A program made the translations under genes and the position numbers. Positions 48,008 through 56,413 of a DNA stretch of 64,000 nucleotides are shown here, one piece after another. The stretch covers positions 1,612,001-1,676,000 of the forward strand of contig NZ_CP094526.1 of the NCBI RefSeq assembly GCF_029910095.1, in the 5' to 3' direction. Numbering within the stretch: the stretch's first letter is position 1; each line of letters starts with the position of its first letter. The stretch comes from Bradyrhizobium sp. ISRA464. GTDB lineage: Bacteria; Pseudomonadota; Alphaproteobacteria; Rhizobiales; Xanthobacteraceae. The notes beneath the pieces are model-generated. The model made no database searches, had not been told where the DNA came from, and worked only from the letters and a program-made list of their open reading frames with translations.

Positions 48008-48178
48008 ATGGAAGGTCTGCCCTTCAGCGAACTTGGAGAGTCCGAACGCAAACTGCTTGCCGTCTTCGCTCGCTTTGGCCGTGATGACCGAGCCATCACG
48101 GTCGAGAGCTTGGCAGTTCACACCGGCATGGGGATTAGCTCGCGCGGGAACTCACGAGCACCCTTCGAAACCTTGTGA
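48008..48178 (+). CDS. Candidate small protein, 56 residues
   Basis: A 56-codon frame with an ideal GGAGG Shine-Dalgarno six bases before ATG 48008. The N-terminal 45 residues (ELGESERKLLAVFARFGRDD...SLAVHTGMGISS) look helical and resemble the first helices of a winged-helix domain. The frame ends early, so it could be a truncated regulator gene. Nothing on either side confirms a role. Confidence 0.4.
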   Translation: MEGLPFSELGESERKLLAVFARFGRDDRAITVESLAVHTGMGISSRGNSRAPFETL

Positions 48179-48225
48179 CCCGGCGCCTGTCCCAGCCGGT
48201 GCCGCGACGACGGCAGCAGGCCGGC

Positions 48226-48300
48226 TAGAGCATGATCCGCAAAGAGGAAACCGGCTTTCCCTCGCGACAGGCGCGGGGCGTTTGCGCGGAAATCATGCTC
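48226..48300. repeat. Repeat family E
   Basis: AGAGCATGATCCGCAAAGAGG ... CGGAAATCATGCTC, imperfect inverted ends GAGCATGAT / ATCATGCTC. Relatives at 49003-49040 and 50032-50080. Confidence 0.6.
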
Positions 48301-48473
48301 AAGCAAGGAGACGAGCCCCCGTAATCGCATCATGAGCTGTGAACTCTCTCGACCCACGGGAATGGGGCCGCACTCGACCATTCTCCAATGGTCCCGCTGA
48401 TCATCGCGCGGAGCCAACAGATTTTCCGGGAGTTGATTCCGCCGAACCAATTCAAACGCAAGGAGGAACAGAC

Positions 48474-48983
48474 ATGGCTCAGACCCCTGCTGTCGTTCGC
48501 AAGACAACACCCGCACCGCTCGGCCGGGATCCGTTTCACGCGCTGCGTGCCGAGATGGATCGCATGTTCGACCGCTTCGCCGGAGGCTTTGGGTTCCCGT
48601 CGCTATGGCGGGCGCTGGACGTGGAGCCGGACTGGGAGCGCTCTTTCAGCTTTGCGGCGCCCGCCGTGGACATCGTCGAAGACGACAAGGCCTACAGGAT
48701 CGACGCTGAGCTTCCGGGTCTTAGCGAGAAGGACGTGGATGTCTCGCTCAGCGGTGATACGCTGGTGCTCAAGGGGGAGCGCCGCCAGGAGCACGAAGAG
48801 AAGAGGAAGAACCACTATTTGTCTGAGCGCAGCTACGGCGCGTTCCAGCGCAGCTTCGCCCTGCCCGAAGGTGTCGATCGCGACAAGATCGCGGCGACTT
48901 TCTCCAAGGGAGTGCTCTCCATCACGCCGCCGAAGACCTCGCAAGCGCAGCAGCAGAAGAAGATCGAAGTGAAGGCGACGTGA
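48474..48983 (+). CDS. Small heat-shock protein, Hsp20 family
   Basis: 169 residues. The alpha-crystallin domain spans about residues 55-145 (PAVDIVEDDKAYRIDAELPGLSEKDVDVSLSGDTLVLKGER ... GAFQRSFALPEGVDRDKIAATFSKGVLSITPPK). It prevents aggregation of unfolded proteins. A strong AAGGAGGAA precedes ATG 48474. Bradyrhizobium hsp genes often have ROSE thermometers; I do not see the expected pairing of the Shine-Dalgarno here. Confidence 0.95.
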   Translation: MAQTPAVVRKTTPAPLGRDPFHALRAEMDRMFDRFAGGFGFPSLWRALDVEPDWERSFSFAAPAVDIVEDDKAYRIDAELPGLSEKDVDVSLSGDTLVLKGERRQEHEEKRKNHYLSERSYGAFQRSFALPEGVDRDKIAATFSKGVLSITPPKTSQAQQQKKIEVKAT

Positions 48984-49002
48984 TCCTGCGCAACGATGAC
49001 GA

Positions 49003-49040
49003 GAGCATGATCCGGAAAAGGGAAACCGGTTTTTCAACCG
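49003..49040. repeat. Repeat family E
   Basis: GAGAGCATGATCCGGAAAAGG then GAAACCGGTTTTTCAACCG; the latter is a short hairpin and may terminate hsp20. Confidence 0.55.
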
Positions 49041-49160
49041 TGACCGGCGCGGTGGTGCGTAAGCTCAGGCTGCCGCGCCAGCCCTGACGACGCCTTCCCG
49101 CGCTCGGCGCCGGGATGTCTGTATTTTGCGAGCGGTCTGTCGCAACTGAAGCCGGTATGA

Positions 49161-49619
49161 TCAGGCGGTCAGATATTCCGCGATGTCGCCGACGGTCAGG
49201 CCGGTTAAGTCCTTTGCGATTTCCGCGACGATCAGCTTCTCGACTGCGGGGGAAAATGATCGGCGCAGGTCCGCGAGCGTCCGCGGCGGCGCCACGATGA
49301 CAACGCGCTCCGCATGCGATTCTTGCAGAAGGCGATCCAGGGCGCTGGCGATCGTCCGGGCAAACCGACGTTTCTCGATGTCGTGCCAGTCGGTCTGCTC
49401 CATCGCGCTGCGGTTCGGCTCGATGGAGGACAGCGCTCGCCCCGGCCTGTCCGCCCCTTGCTCATGGGTCGACGGGTTCTCATCTTCAAGAACCCGCTGG
49501 ACTTTCAGGCGCGGCTCCAGGCCGGTGCCTTCATTGAGGAGAAAAAGTGCCTTGCGGCCGTCTCCGACAAAGACAACTGCGCGATGCGGCAACCTGATGT
49601 AATGCTTTCTGTCGGGCAT
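49161..49619 (-). CDS. Host-attachment family protein (eRF1/baeRF-like)
   Basis: 152 residues. It matches the host attachment family named after an Agrobacterium plant-attachment gene: RLPHRAVVFVGDGRKALFLLNEG near the N-terminus and the ...[51 protein letters not shown]-terminal half. The fold resembles archaeal release-factor (baeRF) domains and its true molecular role is not known. It is on the opposite strand to hsp20. Confidence 0.8.
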   Translation of the reverse strand: MPDRKHYIRLPHRAVVFVGDGRKALFLLNEGTGLEPRLKVQRVLEDENPSTHEQGADRPGRALSSIEPNRSAMEQTDWHDIEKRRFARTIASALDRLLQESHAERVVIVAPPRTLADLRRSFSPAVEKLIVAEIAKDLTGLTVGDIAEYLTA

Positions 49620-49643
49620 GAACCATTCGCGAGCTTGAGTTGT

Positions 49644-49712
49644 TTATCGCGCCCTATAGGCGCGGTCGCGGACGACGCTTTCGGTTGGTGCGTGCTCGAC
49701 CGGCGCTGGCAT
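49644..49712 (-). CDS. Candidate mini-ORF, 22 residues
   Basis: A 22-codon frame with a textbook AAAGGAGGTG Shine-Dalgarno before ATG 49712. Its product ends ESVVRDRAYRAR, similar in style to the start of DUF2934 proteins (R-RAY-W), so it may be a truncated gene or a leader for the host-attachment gene 25 bp downstream. Confidence 0.35.
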   Translation of the reverse strand: MPAPVEHAPTESVVRDRAYRAR

Positions 49713-50204
49713 GCCGAACACCTCCTTTATTTGCCTGCTGTTCCCGACGGCTTTTGATTCGGTCAACGCTGCACCCCTGCCTGATCCCAGCTCCGGCCCA
49801 ACCTGTGGCACCATGATTGTCTCAGTCGTTGACAGCTATTGGTGACGGTTGAGCCGCGCGTGCTAATGCTGCGGAGATAGAACTCACTGCCGGAGCCTCG
49901 GTTCCTCAGCAGGATAGGGCGGCCGTGCGTCGTGTTGGGTTCGGTACAGCATCGCTACCGCCCAAGGATGCGTGTGGTGATCGCTTCTGCGCGCTAAGAT
50001 TGTGCGCGCCGAAATGTGAGACCTGATGCTGAGAGCATGATGCGATGCTGCGTCATCGCTTCATGCTTGGCTAGCGCGGCGCCGCCGGCGCATGAAAGCC
50101 GCGACAAAAAGTCATGCCCAGGCCAGGTCGGACCAGGTCCGGGCATGACTCGCTTTTGGATGGATCGTCGGGTCGTCCCCGATGAGGTCGGGGCCGGGCG
50201 CGCT
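49713..50204. other. Intergenic, repeats only
   Basis: No gene recognised. Contains a family E-like element near 50032-50080 and a hairpin repeat at 50109-50157 (AGTCATGCCC ... GGGCATGACT), likely acting as the carA terminator. Confidence 0.6.
50109..50157. repeat. Palindromic hairpin repeat after carA
   Basis: AGTCATGCCCAGGCCAGG ... CAGGTCCGGGCATGACT. Located 48 bp downstream of the carA stop. Confidence 0.7.
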
Positions 50205-51401
50205 TTACGCGGCGCGTGCCTTCTTCTGCCGCATCAGGTCGGCGAAGCGCTGGAAGAGGTAGTGCGAGTCGCGCGGACCGGGCGAGGCCTCGGGGTGGTA
50301 TTGCACCGAGAACACCGGCTTGCCCTCGAGCGCGATGCCACAATTGGAGCCGTCGAACAGCGAGACATGGGTCTGCGTCGCGCCATCAGGCAGCGTCGCC
50401 TGGTCCACCGCAAAACCGTGGTTCATCGAGGTGATCTCGACCTTGCCGGTGGTCTCGTCCTTGACCGGATGATTGGCGCCATGATGGCCCTGGTGCATCT
50501 TCATGGTCTTGGCGCCGACGGCCAGGCCCAGCATCTGGTGGCCGAGACAGATGCCGAAGGTCGGCGTGCCCGACTCGATCACCTTCTGGATCACGGGCAC
50601 AGCGTATTTGCCGGTCGCGGCCGGATCGCCGGGGCCGTTCGACAGGAACACGCCGTCCGGCTGCATCGCCAGAATATCCTCGGCCGGGGTCGTCGCCGGC
50701 ACCACGGTCACCTTGCAGCCGACGCCGGCGAGCAGGCGCAGGATGTTGCGCTTGATGCCGTAGTCGATCGCGACCACGTTGAATTCGGGCGCGGTCTGCC
50801 GGCCGAAGCCCTTGCCCCACGCCCAGGGTGTTTCATCCCAGGTGAAGCGCTGGCCGGAGGTGACCATCGGCACCAGGTCCATGCCCTCGAGGCCGGGCCA
50901 TTCGCGGGCCTCTTCCCTTAGCCCGTGCAGGTCGAACTCGCTGGTCTTCGAATGCGCGATCACGGCGTTCGGCATGCCCTTGGAGCGGATCAGCGCGGTC
51001 AGCGCGCGGGTGTCGATGCCGGACAGGCCGATGACGCCGCGCGCCTTCAACCACTGGTCGAGGTGGCGGGTGGCGCGGTAGTTCGAGGCGTCGGTGATCG
51101 CCGAGCGCAGGATCACGCCGCGCGCGCCGGGCGTCGCGGCCATGTTCACCGTCTCGATGTCGTCCTCGTTGGTGCCGACATTCCCGATATGCGGGAAGGT
51201 GAAGGTGATGATTTGCCCGGCATAGGACGGATCGGTCAGGATCTCCTCATAGCCGGTCATCGCGGTGTTGAAGCAGACCTCGCCGACGGCGTGGCCCTCC
51301 GCGCCGAGGCCAAAGCCTTCCAGCACGGTGCCATCGGCAAGCACAAGGAGCGCGGTCGGTTTGTGATCCGGCCAAGCGGGAGCGTTTTCGGATGTTGTCA
51401 T
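50205..51401 (-). CDS. carA: Carbamoyl-phosphate synthase small subunit
   Basis: 398 residues. N-terminal CPSase small-chain domain (VLADGTVLEGFGLGAEG ... TAMTGYEEILTDPSYAGQ) and C-terminal class I glutamine amidotransferase with nucleophile Cys in FGICLGHQML and the His-Glu pair in FSVQYHPEASPGP. It supplies ammonia to CarB. I chose ATG 51401; the in-frame Met at 51425 adds an untypical extension. It is unlinked to carB (5 kb away) and lies divergent from an alpha/beta hydrolase. A 9-bp hairpin is next to its start. Confidence 0.97.
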   Translation of the reverse strand: MTTSENAPAWPDHKPTALLVLADGTVLEGFGLGAEGHAVGEVCFNTAMTGYEEILTDPSYAGQIITFTFPHIGNVGTNEDDIETVNMAATPGARGVILRSAITDASNYRATRHLDQWLKARGVIGLSGIDTRALTALIRSKGMPNAVIAHSKTSEFDLHGLREEAREWPGLEGMDLVPMVTSGQRFTWDETPWAWGKGFGRQTAPEFNVVAIDYGIKRNILRLLAGVGCKVTVVPATTPAEDILAMQPDGVFLSNGPGDPAATGKYAVPVIQKVIESGTPTFGICLGHQMLGLAVGAKTMKMHQGHHGANHPVKDETTGKVEITSMNHGFAVDQATLPDGATQTHVSLFDGSNCGIALEGKPVFSVQYHPEASPGPRDSHYLFQRFADLMRQKKARAA

Positions 51402-51415
51402 GAGCCCTTTAAATA

Positions 51416-51436
51416 GACGCCGCACCCTGCGGCGTC
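51416..51436 (-). promoter_or_regulatory. Hairpin next to carA start
   Basis: GACGCCGCA-CCC-TGCGGCGTC, 9-bp perfect arms, 15 bp before the carA ATG in the leader. It is partly followed by U-rich TATTTAAA and could affect ribosome access or termination. Confidence 0.55.
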
Positions 51437-51561
51437 AAAGCGAAAGGGCGCGGATTCACACCGCGTTGCCGGCCGAATTGACAGGCCAGAACGGCCTTTT
51501 AATCTAAAGTTCCCCAAGCAGGCCGTTTGCTTGCCGAAAATAACCCGGTTCGGAGCCCCGC

Positions 51562-52263
51562 ATGGACAACACGATGCCGATCCTGCTCGTCCCGGGGCTC
51601 GTCTCATCGCCCCGGATCTTTGCCCCCGTGATCCCGGCGCTGTGGCGGTTCGGGCCGGTCACGGTCGCCAACCACATCCGCGACGACAATATGGGCGCGA
51701 TCGCCCGCCGGATCCTCGTCGAGGCGCCGCCGCGCTTTGCCCTCGCCGGGCACTCGATGGGCGGCTACATCGCCTTCGAGATCATGCGCCAGGCACCGGA
51801 GCGTGTGGCAAGACTGGCGCTGATCAACACCCAGGCGCGGCCTGATACGCCGGAGGCGAGCGCGCGCCGCCGCGGCATGATGGAGCGCGCCAAGAGCGGG
51901 CAATATCGCGCGGTGCTGGACGAGCTGTTTCCCGGCTTCGTGCACCCGTCGCGGCGCGACGATGCGAGCCTGCGCCGGCTTGTTTACGATATGGGCGAGG
52001 ATGTCGGCGCCGACGCCTTCCTTCGCCAGCAGACGGCGGTGATCAACCGGCCGGACTCGCGGCCGACGCTCGCCTGGATCAAGTGCCCGACGCTGGTGCT
52101 TTCGGGCGATGAGGACAACACCATCCCGAATGCGCTGTCGTCGGAGATGGCCAGCGGCATCCCCGGTGCGAAGCTCGTGATCCTGGAAAATTGCGGGCAC
52201 CTGCCGCAGCCCGAGCAGCCGCAGGCTTGCGCGAACGCGCTGGTCGAATGGCTGCGGAACTAA
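51562..52263 (+). CDS. Alpha/beta hydrolase, substrate unknown
   Basis: 233 residues. Nucleophile Ser65 in GHSMGG, acid in SGDEDNTIP, His in NCGHLPQPEQ. The short cap and absence of extra domains are typical of generic esterases or hydrolases. It precedes yqeY and is divergent from carA. No substrate can be inferred. Confidence 0.88.
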   Translation: MDNTMPILLVPGLVSSPRIFAPVIPALWRFGPVTVANHIRDDNMGAIARRILVEAPPRFALAGHSMGGYIAFEIMRQAPERVARLALINTQARPDTPEASARRRGMMERAKSGQYRAVLDELFPGFVHPSRRDDASLRRLVYDMGEDVGADAFLRQQTAVINRPDSRPTLAWIKCPTLVLSGDEDNTIPNALSSEMASGIPGAKLVILENCGHLPQPEQPQACANALVEWLRN

Positions 52264-52335
52264 CGTTTTCAAGCGAAGCTTGCCCCGCACTCGATGCGGG
52301 GGGATGCCGCTTTGCGTGAAGAAAACGCGTCAAAC
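52263..52335. repeat. Repeat family D with inserted segment
   Basis: ACGTTTTCAAGCGAAGCTTG, then CGCACTCGATGCGGGGGGA, then CTTTGCGTGAAGAAAACGCG TCAAACG. The insertion is absent from the copy at 21653-21704. Confidence 0.65.
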
Positions 52336-52397
52336 GAGAGTTGTTCTGTCGTTGCAAACTGCCTACATGAAGGGATTGCTAGTTCAGGGACACCAAG

Positions 52398-52853
52398 ATG
52401 CTGCGTGACGACATCAACAATGCGGTCAAGGAGGCGATGAGGGCGAAGGACGAGCGCAAGCTCTCCACGCTGCGCATGGTCAATTCGACCATCAAGAACG
52501 CCGACATCGACGCGCGCGGGCAGGGCAAGCCGCCACTTTCCGACACCGAGCTGCTCAGCCTGCTGCAGAAGATGATCAAGCAGCGCCAGGAATCGGTCGA
52601 GCTCTACGACAAGGGCGGCCGCGCCGAACTCGCCGCCCAGGAGCGCGCGGAGATCGCCGTGATCTCCGCCTATCTGCCGAAGCAGATGTCCGACGACGAG
52701 GTGAAGGCCGCGATATCGGCCATCATCGCCGAGACCGGCGCCGGCGGTGTCAAGGACATGGGCAAGGTGATCGGCGCGCTGAAGGCGAAATACGCCGGCC
52801 AGATGGATTTCGCCAAGGCCAGCGGCCTCGTGAAGGCCGCGCTCTCGTCCTGA
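52398..52853 (+). CDS. GatB/YqeY domain protein
   Basis: 151 residues, a stand-alone YqeY-like domain (LRDDINNAVKEAMRAKDERKLSTLRMVNSTIKNADID ... QERAEIAVISAYLPKQMSDDEV). This domain is the tail of GatB in tRNA-dependent amidotransferases, where it binds tRNA. Free copies are widespread and of unproven function. The common rpoD-dnaG context is not seen here; an acyl-CoA synthetase follows. Confidence 0.93.
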   Translation: MLRDDINNAVKEAMRAKDERKLSTLRMVNSTIKNADIDARGQGKPPLSDTELLSLLQKMIKQRQESVELYDKGGRAELAAQERAEIAVISAYLPKQMSDDEVKAAISAIIAETGAGGVKDMGKVIGALKAKYAGQMDFAKASGLVKAALSS

Positions 52854-52857
52854 TGTC

Positions 52858-52945
52858 GTAGCCCGGATGGAGCGAAGCGAAATCCGGGTCGACGTCATCC
52901 GCTTGGAAAGTGCCCGGATTGCGCTTCGCTCCATCCGGGCTACGC
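52858..52945. repeat. Palindromic repeat family B
   Basis: TAGCCCGGATGGAGCGAAGC ... CGCTCCATCCGGGCTACG. Nearly the same sequence as at 28752-28832. Confidence 0.85.
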
Positions 52946-52975
52946 ATGCTTGATCCGGGCTACCATTCTTCCTTC

Positions 52976-53065
52976 GTCGTGCCCGGGCTTGTCCCGGGCA
53001 TCCACGTCTTTACAATCCGGCGTAAGCAAGAACATCGATGGCCGGGTCAAGTCCGGCCATGACGA
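52976..53065. repeat. Palindromic repeat family A
   Basis: CGTCGTGCCCGGGCTTGTCC, CATCCACGTCTTTAC, CATCGATGGCCGGGTCAAG, GTCCGGCCATGACGA. It ends 22 bp before the acyl-CoA synthetase start codon. Confidence 0.8.
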
Positions 53066-53086
53066 GGGACGGAAACGACACACGCC

Positions 53087-54697
53087 ATGCTCAAGGAAGC
53101 TGCCACCTACGACGAGCTCTATCGCAACTTCCGTTGGGAGGTCCCCGAGCGCTTCAACATCGCGACCGCCTGCTGCGACCGTTATGCCGACGGCACCGGG
53201 CGGCTCGCGCTGGTCTATGTCGATGAGGATGGCGGCACTACGCGCACCTCGTTCGACGAGATCGCGGAGGCCTCGCGCCGCTTCGCCAATGTGCTTGATG
53301 CCGACGGCCTCGTCCGCGGCGACCGGGTCGCGGTGTTCCTGTCGCAATCCCTCGAGCTGCCGGTCGCCCATCTCGCGGCGTTTCGTTCCGCGGTCATCTC
53401 GATCCCGCTGTTCGCGCTGTTCGGCGAGGATGCGCTCGAATTCCGCCTGTCGAATTCGGCCGCCAAGGCCATCATCACCGACGAGGCCGGCTGGGAGAAG
53501 ATCGCCAGGATCCGCGACCGCCTGCCCGACCTGAAGACCATCTATATTGTCGGCGACCGCGCGCCGGCCGGCACGACATCATTCTGGGGCGCGATCCAAT
53601 CCGCCTCGCCTGAATTCACCACCGTCGACACCTCGCCCGACGATCCCGGCCTGATCATCTACACCTCGGGCACGACAGGAAATCCCAAGGGCGCGCTGCA
53701 TGCGCATCGCGTCGTGCTCGGCCATTTGCCCAATGTCGAGATGTGCCACAACTTCCTGCCGAGGCCGGGCGACCTGATGTGGACGCCGGCCGACTGGGCC
53801 TGGATCGGCGGGTTGGTCAACGGGCTGTTCGCGTTCTGGTATCACGGCATCCCGCTGGTCGGTCACCGCGCGCGCAAGTTCGAGCCGCAGGCGGCGATGC
53901 AGATGATGGCCGAGCTCGGCATCCGCAACGTGTTCCTGCCGCCGACCGCGCTGAAGCTGATGCGGCAGGCCAATGTGAAGAATCCGGGCGTGAAGCTGCG
54001 CAGCATCTTCACCGGAGGGGAATCGCTCGGCGGCGAGCTGCTCGGCTGGGTACGCGACACCTTCGGCATCGATGCCCACGAGGTGTTCGGCCAGACCGAA
54101 TGCAATCTCGTGATCGGCAGCAATTCCAATCTGTTTCCGATCCGCCCGGGCTCGATGGGCCGCGCCACGCCGGGTTTCGACGTTCGCATCGTCAACGACA
54201 AGGGCGAGGAATTGCCGCGGAGCACGCGCGGCATCATCGGCATCCGCCAGCCATGCCCCTGCACCATGATCGAATACTGGCGCAATCCGGAAGCGACCGC
54301 GAAGAAATATGCCGGCGAATTCCTTTTGACCGGCGATCTCGGCGTGCAGGATGAGGACGGCTATTTCTGGTACGTCAGTCGTGAGGACGACGTCATCACC
54401 ACCGCCGGCTATCGGGTCGGTCCGTCCGAGATCGAGCACACGCTGATGAAGCACCCGGCGGTCGCGATGTCTGCCGTGGTCGGCATTCCCGATCCCATCA
54501 GGCCGGAATCGATCAAGGCCTGGATCGTGCTGCGCCCCGGCCATGCGCCGAGCGACGCGCTGGCGCGTGAGATCCAGGAATTCGTCAAGGTGCAACTCGC
54601 CGCCCATGAGTATCCGCGCTTCGTGCAGTTTGCGGAGAGCCTGCCGATGACGGCAACGGGCAAGGTGCTGCGGCGCGAGTTGAGGGCGCTGGGGTGA
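53087..54697 (+). CDS. Acyl-CoA synthetase (AMP-binding)
   Basis: 536 residues, ANL superfamily. The phosphate loop IIYTSGTTGNPKG, motif ALHAHRVVLGHL, a large N-domain, and the C-domain with the catalytic lysine in TATGKVLRRELR. The FNIATACCDRYADG start resembles acetyl/propionyl- or medium-chain acyl-CoA synthetases of Bradyrhizobium. It activates a carboxylate with ATP and CoA. The exact chain length is not predictable from motifs alone. Confidence 0.92.
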   Translation: MLKEAATYDELYRNFRWEVPERFNIATACCDRYADGTGRLALVYVDEDGGTTRTSFDEIAEASRRFANVLDADGLVRGDRVAVFLSQSLELPVAHLAAFRSAVISIPLFALFGEDALEFRLSNSAAKAIITDEAGWEKIARIRDRLPDLKTIYIVGDRAPAGTTSFWGAIQSASPEFTTVDTSPDDPGLIIYTSGTTGNPKGALHAHRVVLGHLPNVEMCHNFLPRPGDLMWTPADWAWIGGLVNGLFAFWYHGIPLVGHRARKFEPQAAMQMMAELGIRNVFLPPTALKLMRQANVKNPGVKLRSIFTGGESLGGELLGWVRDTFGIDAHEVFGQTECNLVIGSNSNLFPIRPGSMGRATPGFDVRIVNDKGEELPRSTRGIIGIRQPCPCTMIEYWRNPEATAKKYAGEFLLTGDLGVQDEDGYFWYVSREDDVITTAGYRVGPSEIEHTLMKHPAVAMSAVVGIPDPIRPESIKAWIVLRPGHAPSDALAREIQEFVKVQLAAHEYPRFVQFAESLPMTATGKVLRRELRALG

Positions 54698-54706
54698 CGC
54701 TCCTTA

Positions 54707-54875
54707 GCCTCGCCCCGCTTGCGGGGAGAGGCCGGATCGCATCGAGAGAGGCGATCCGGGTGAGGGGGCTCTCCACGAGATCGTCTCTCACCGTCTTTGC
54801 GGAAGCAGCCCCTCACCCCAACCCTCTAAGAGCGAGCTTCGCTCGTCTCGACCCCGCAGGAGCGGGGCGAGGGAG
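54707..54875. repeat. Palindromic repeat family C, long copy
   Basis: GCCTCGCCCCGCTTGCGGGG at left and CCGCAGGAGCGGGGCGAGGG at right, with inner GATCGCATCGAGAGAGGCGATC. Located between the convergent acyl-CoA synthetase and SRPBCC genes. Confidence 0.8.
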
Positions 54876-54940
54876 CGCGGTTATGCTCGCTGCGACACGA
54901 TCTCCGTTGTTCTGCTGCTTTCGCGCCGTCGACAGTATCA

Positions 54941-55486
54941 CTATGTCGGCATCGGGATTCCCAATTCCTTGAGCGCGGCCAGCATGCGCTGCGGCGGCTG
55001 CATGGGGATCACCATGGCCTGGCCGGTTTCCAGCAGGCTCTTCAGGCTGGAGAGGATCGCCGGCCAGCCGGCGCGGCCGTCGGAGAGAATGTCGTCGCTG
55101 ATCGGGCGGTCATGCGACTGCAGCAGCGTCAGCTTCACGCCGTCGCCTGCGGGCTCGATCTCGTAGGTGACGAGCGTCGGCCCGAGCTTCTCGATCAGCT
55201 GCGGCCAGTTGACGTTGAAGGTGACGGTCAGCCGCCTCAACGGATCGCATTCGATCACCTCGCCGGAGATGTGCAGCGCGCCGTCCGGCGTGCGGACGAT
55301 GTAGGCGCCGCCGACTTTCAGGTCGACTTCGATAGCGTTGCCGGAAAAGTACTTTCGGCTGAACTCGGCCTGGGTCAGCGCCTGCCACACCTTCTCCGGC
55401 GTGGACGCGATGTAGATCGTGTAGACGATCGCCGGTTTGAACGATTCGATGTTCACGTCTGTGCGCACCCTTCGATAGATCTTCAT
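54941..55486 (-). CDS. SRPBCC-domain protein (third of three)
   Basis: 181 residues. START/Bet v1-like domain: TIYIASTPEKVWQALTQAEFSRKYFSG and the C-terminal GWPAILSSLKSLLETG. SRPBCC domains have a deep ligand cavity and are called Aha1/polyketide cyclase-like. Substrate unknown. It overlaps the previous SRPBCC gene by 4 bp, so it is translationally coupled. An N-terminal extension precedes the domain. Confidence 0.88.
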   Translation of the reverse strand: MKIYRRVRTDVNIESFKPAIVYTIYIASTPEKVWQALTQAEFSRKYFSGNAIEVDLKVGGAYIVRTPDGALHISGEVIECDPLRRLTVTFNVNWPQLIEKLGPTLVTYEIEPAGDGVKLTLLQSHDRPISDDILSDGRAGWPAILSSLKSLLETGQAMVIPMQPPQRMLAALKELGIPMPT

Positions 55487-55956
55487 TGTCGTTCGAAGCC
55501 TTCGATCCCAAGTGCCCGCGGCGGAACCGGCGACGCCCTGCCGGTTTCGAGCAGGCTCTTGAGCCCGGACAGGATCGCGGGCCAGCCCTTGGAAATGCCG
55601 TCGAGCAGCTTGCTGCCGACACTGAAGCCCTCATGCGTCACGGTCAGCTTGACGACATTGTCGAAGGGTTCAAGCGTGAAGACGACCTTGGTCGCAGGCT
55701 CCTTCCGCATCTCCTCATCGAGCTCGTGCTTGAACGTGTAGGCGAGCCGCCGCGGCCGGTCAGCCACCAGGATCTCGCCGGTGTCGGTGGTCTTGCCGCC
55801 CATCACCAGAGCCAGCGGCGAACCGACCTTCCAGTCGGACTTGAGCTCGGTGTCGAACCAGTATTGCCGCGTGAACTCGCTCTTGGTCAGCGCGTCCCAC
55901 AGCTTCTCCGGCGTGGTCGCGATATAGGTGACGTAGACGAATTCAGGCTTGGGCAT
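55483..55956 (-). CDS. SRPBCC-domain protein (second of three)
   Basis: 157 residues, the same fold: VYVTYIATTPEKLWDALTKSEFTRQYW, the C-terminal GWPAILSGLKSLLETGRASP. It is paralogous to the next and previous genes. Overlaps the first SRPBCC gene by 14 bp, and the third by 4 bp. Confidence 0.88.
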   Translation of the reverse strand: MPKPEFVYVTYIATTPEKLWDALTKSEFTRQYWFDTELKSDWKVGSPLALVMGGKTTDTGEILVADRPRRLAYTFKHELDEEMRKEPATKVVFTLEPFDNVVKLTVTHEGFSVGSKLLDGISKGWPAILSGLKSLLETGRASPVPPRALGIEGFERQ

Positions 55957-56413
55957 TGGTTGCCTCCTTCGTTCCGCACGCAGGCAGGTCGGGTGGCAGT
56001 TCGCGTCCCGTCTCCAGGAAGCTCTTCAGGCTCGCCATGACCATCGGCCAGCCGCCGGAGACGTCGCGCAGCGTCTTGCTGCCGAGATTGTCGTGCGTCA
56101 CCGTCAGCTTGACGACACGGCCGCGCGGCTCGATATCGAAGGTCACGCGCGAGACCTGCTCGCGCTCGACGCCTTCTTTCACCACGTCCCAGCTATAGGC
56201 GAGCCTTTTAGGCGGGTCCGCGATCAGCACCTCGCCCTGCACGCTGCGGATGCCGTTCTTCGCGAAATGATAGGACGAGCCGACTTTCCAGTCGGACGTG
56301 ACGCGATAGCCGAACCAGTAGCGTTCGGTGAACTCGCTGTCGGTGAGCGCATGCCACAGCTTGTCCGCCGTGGTCTCGATGTAGGTGACATAGACAAATT
56401 CCGGCTTACTCAT
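55943..56413 (-). CDS. SRPBCC-domain protein (first of three)
   Basis: 156 residues. MSKPEFVYVTYIETTADKLWHALTDSEFTERYW and the C-terminal GGWPMVMASLKSFLETG. Nearest to the regulator gene, which it overlaps by 8 bp. A GGAGAAG Shine-Dalgarno lies within the ArsR gene end and sets the start at ATG 56413. Confidence 0.88.
   Translation of the reverse strand: MSKPEFVYVTYIETTADKLWHALTDSEFTERYWFGYRVTSDWKVGSSYHFAKNGIRSVQGEVLIADPPKRLAYSWDVVKEGVEREQVSRVTFDIEPRGRVVKLTVTHDNLGSKTLRDVSGGWPMVMASLKSFLETGRELPPDLPACGTKEATNAQA

Noticed and set aside
48339-48473. Possible ROSE thermometer before hsp20
   Set aside because: I could not find the anti-Shine-Dalgarno hairpin expected for ROSE.
45224-50204. The 5-kb region between carB and carA as a genomic island
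   Set aside because: Genes are ordinary housekeeping or stress genes with normal composition; no integrase or att repeats seen.
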